NCBI GenBank assembly: GCA_016873895.1
Contig: VGVV01000001.1
Location: 413,286-477,285 of the forward strand
DNA length: 64,000 nucleotides
Source: Ignavibacteria bacterium
Lineage (GTDB): Bacteria; Bacteroidota; Ignavibacteria; Kapaibacteriales; Kapaibacteriaceae
Direction of reading: 5' to 3'
The position numbers and the translations under genes were made by a program. Below are positions 62,892 to 64,000 of this stretch, in pieces. Positions within the stretch are counted from its first letter, which is position 1. Each line of letters begins with the position of its first letter. Under the pieces are notes generated by a model. That model searched no databases and was not told the DNA's origin. It saw only the letters and a list, made by a program, of their open reading frames with translations.

Positions 62892-63041
62892 ATGGACTAC
62901 AGCCTCATCGTCGAAAACCTTACTAATCCTACGCTCTTATTTATCGGCCTGTGCCTATTATATTCTATCGGTTTTAGGGTGGACAAGAGCTTCAACATCA
63001 CACTTGCTATGCCGCTCTATCAGTACGTTGCAGGATTGTAA
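62892..63041 (+). pseudogene. Probable remnant of an SbtA/DUF897 sodium-bicarbonate symporter
   Basis: 'MDYSLIVENLTNPTLLF' is close to the N-terminus of the SbtA-like permease family, and 'LCLLYSIGFR' to its second conserved stretch. In intact relatives these are separated by about 20-25 residues, which are missing here, and nothing follows. The frame then runs into sequence that is the antisense of the esterase 3' end and stops. I read it as a gene with an internal deletion and 3' truncation. Identification rests on short motifs. Confidence 0.45.
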
Positions 63042-63975
63042 CCCACGCCGCCACCTCATCGATCAACGTCCGGTACATCGGTGTAATCGCACCGTATGTG
63101 AAGAACCCGTGGATCATGCCTTCGTATTCGCGGTAGGTGCTCTACACGCCCCCTGCTTGTAGCAACGCGTGATAGTTGCGTCCATCATCGCGGAGAATGT
63201 CGTTCTCTGCCGTCGCGATAAACGTGCGTGGCAAGCGCGCAACATCATGCGCATATATGGGTGCCACCTCTACACGCAAGCGATCTTCCTGCCGAGGCGC
63301 ATACTGCTGCCAGTACCAGTGCATGCCTTGTGTGGCAAGATTATAGCCACTTGCAAACTCCTGTGCCGATGCAGTTTCTAGTCGTGGATCAAGGCATGGA
63401 TAGATCAACACCTGAAATGCCAGAGGCACAACATCCTGCGAGCGCAGCGCTACTGCGGCCGCGATGTTGCCACCCGAGCTATCACCCATTACACCGATGC
63501 GTTGTGGATCAACGCCTAATTCATCGGCATGGGTGATGCACCATTGGAGTGCCGTCCACGAGTCTTCGAGCGGTATAGGATACGGATGCTCAGGTGACTT
63601 ACGATATTCCACACCCACGACGAGGTGCCCGCTCGCATTAGCCAGTGCCCGCAGCGATGCTTCATAGATCTCGAGCGTGTTATGCACCCAGCCCCCTCCG
63701 TGAAAGAACACGATGCAGGGAAGGGGCTTATCATCCAGCGGACGAAACACGCGCACGGGAATGTGTCCACCAGCAACATCGATTTGCAGTTCTTCACGAT
63801 ACAAGATCTCCTCGCGCTTCCCAGACAACGCAACCCAGCTATCAACATTTGCGCGGAGTTCTTCTACAGAACACTCCCACACTTCGGGCATCTTCGATGC
63901 AGCGCGCATCGCAAGTAGACGTGATATTTCGCGGGCAAAAGGCATGCGGCAATATATGTGTGGTGCGTTTGACAC
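63007..63975 (-). pseudogene. HSL-type alpha/beta-hydrolase (esterase) interrupted by TAG
   Basis: Frame of 322 codons from GTG 63975 (ATG at 63945 also possible) with TAG at 63142-63144. Before it: oxyanion motif 'FFHGGGW', nucleophile 'GDSSGGNIAAA', acid in 'ENDILRDDGRNY'. After it the same frame continues 'STYREYEGMIHGFFTYG' to 'RTLIDEVAAWV' and stops at 63007. The His in 'MIHGFF' completes the triad in this family, so a product ending at the TAG would lack it. Either a nonsense mutation or an assembly error. Confidence 0.85.
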
Positions 63976-64000
63976 TATATAAAAAGGGTGCTGCCGTAGA

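Overview
ORGANISM. The window reads as a chromosome segment of a Gram-negative bacterium of the Bacteroidota/FCB group. I infer a Kapabacteria- or Ignavibacteria-like lineage. Evidence: at least seven large exported proteins end in type IX secretion (T9SS, Por) sorting domains with 'YPNP'-like starts and a final beta-strand ending in VVxR or ITR; lipoboxes are loose; a serine palmitoyltransferase-like enzyme is present; and three promoter-like TAnnTTTG boxes, the Bacteroidota -7 pattern, sit before a tRNA, an mbnP-like gene and an outer-membrane gene. Base composition is close to balanced. I see no ribosomal RNA, CRISPR array, transposase, phage module or DNA-binding transcription regulator.

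LAYOUT. 0-7.6 kb: end of a membrane glycosyltransferase, a T9SS beta-propeller protein, then a minus-strand housekeeping run (nusB, Leu/Phe/Val dehydrogenase, RRM protein, Tat-exported superoxide dismutase, fructose bisphosphatase, universal stress protein). 7.6-12.6 kb: plus-strand operon with a transglutaminase-fold protein that lacks its Cys, a BtuF-like protein, thiamine pyrophosphokinase and an esterase. 12.7-20 kb: minus-strand DUF2007, secreted unknown, EttA, a formimidoylglutamase-like enzyme and a PNGase F-like T9SS protein. 20.2-22.8 kb: SDR plus serine palmitoyltransferase (probable sphingolipid pair) and YajQ. 22.8-25 kb: SulP transporter and beta-carbonic anhydrase, both interrupted. 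25-33 kb: T9SS metalloprotease, divergent from an MbnP / MbnH-like / MbnH-like / serine hydrolase / VanX-like operon. 33-40 kb: DUF3050, an outer-membrane barrel, a PDZ protein, phosphohexomutase, enolase, pterin dehydratase, thioredoxin, CoaE and tRNA-Glu. 40.2-44.3 kb: small island after tRNA-Glu with a lipoprotein and a large type ISP/IIG-like restriction-modification enzyme. 44.4-50.3 kb: POT peptide transporter, unknown, AEC permease, beta-helix protein and exported C26 amidohydrolase. 50.6-59.7 kb: a 2170-residue T9SS protein and a GH18 chitinase. 59.7-64 kb: three tandem YARHG genes, a transglycosylase-like protein, a probable SbtA-family remnant and an esterase interrupted by TAG.

THEMES. 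(1) Secretion of very large degradative or adhesive proteins, supported by peptide uptake. (2) A copper-protein maturation module: an MbnP carrying a T9SS tail beside two di-heme MbnH/MauG-like lipoproteins. (3) Gene decay: in-frame TAG in SulP and in an HSL-type esterase, a one-base slip in carbonic anhydrase, a TAA between two YARHG domains, and a deleted SbtA-like gene. Three of these concern inorganic carbon. (4) Dispersed heptanucleotide tandem arrays (TAGGTAC-like and TCGCTGC-like) that sit directly 3' of genes. In three genes they supply the final residues and the TAG stop. They occur with hairpin elements built on a CCCGCTTTCGCGGG core.
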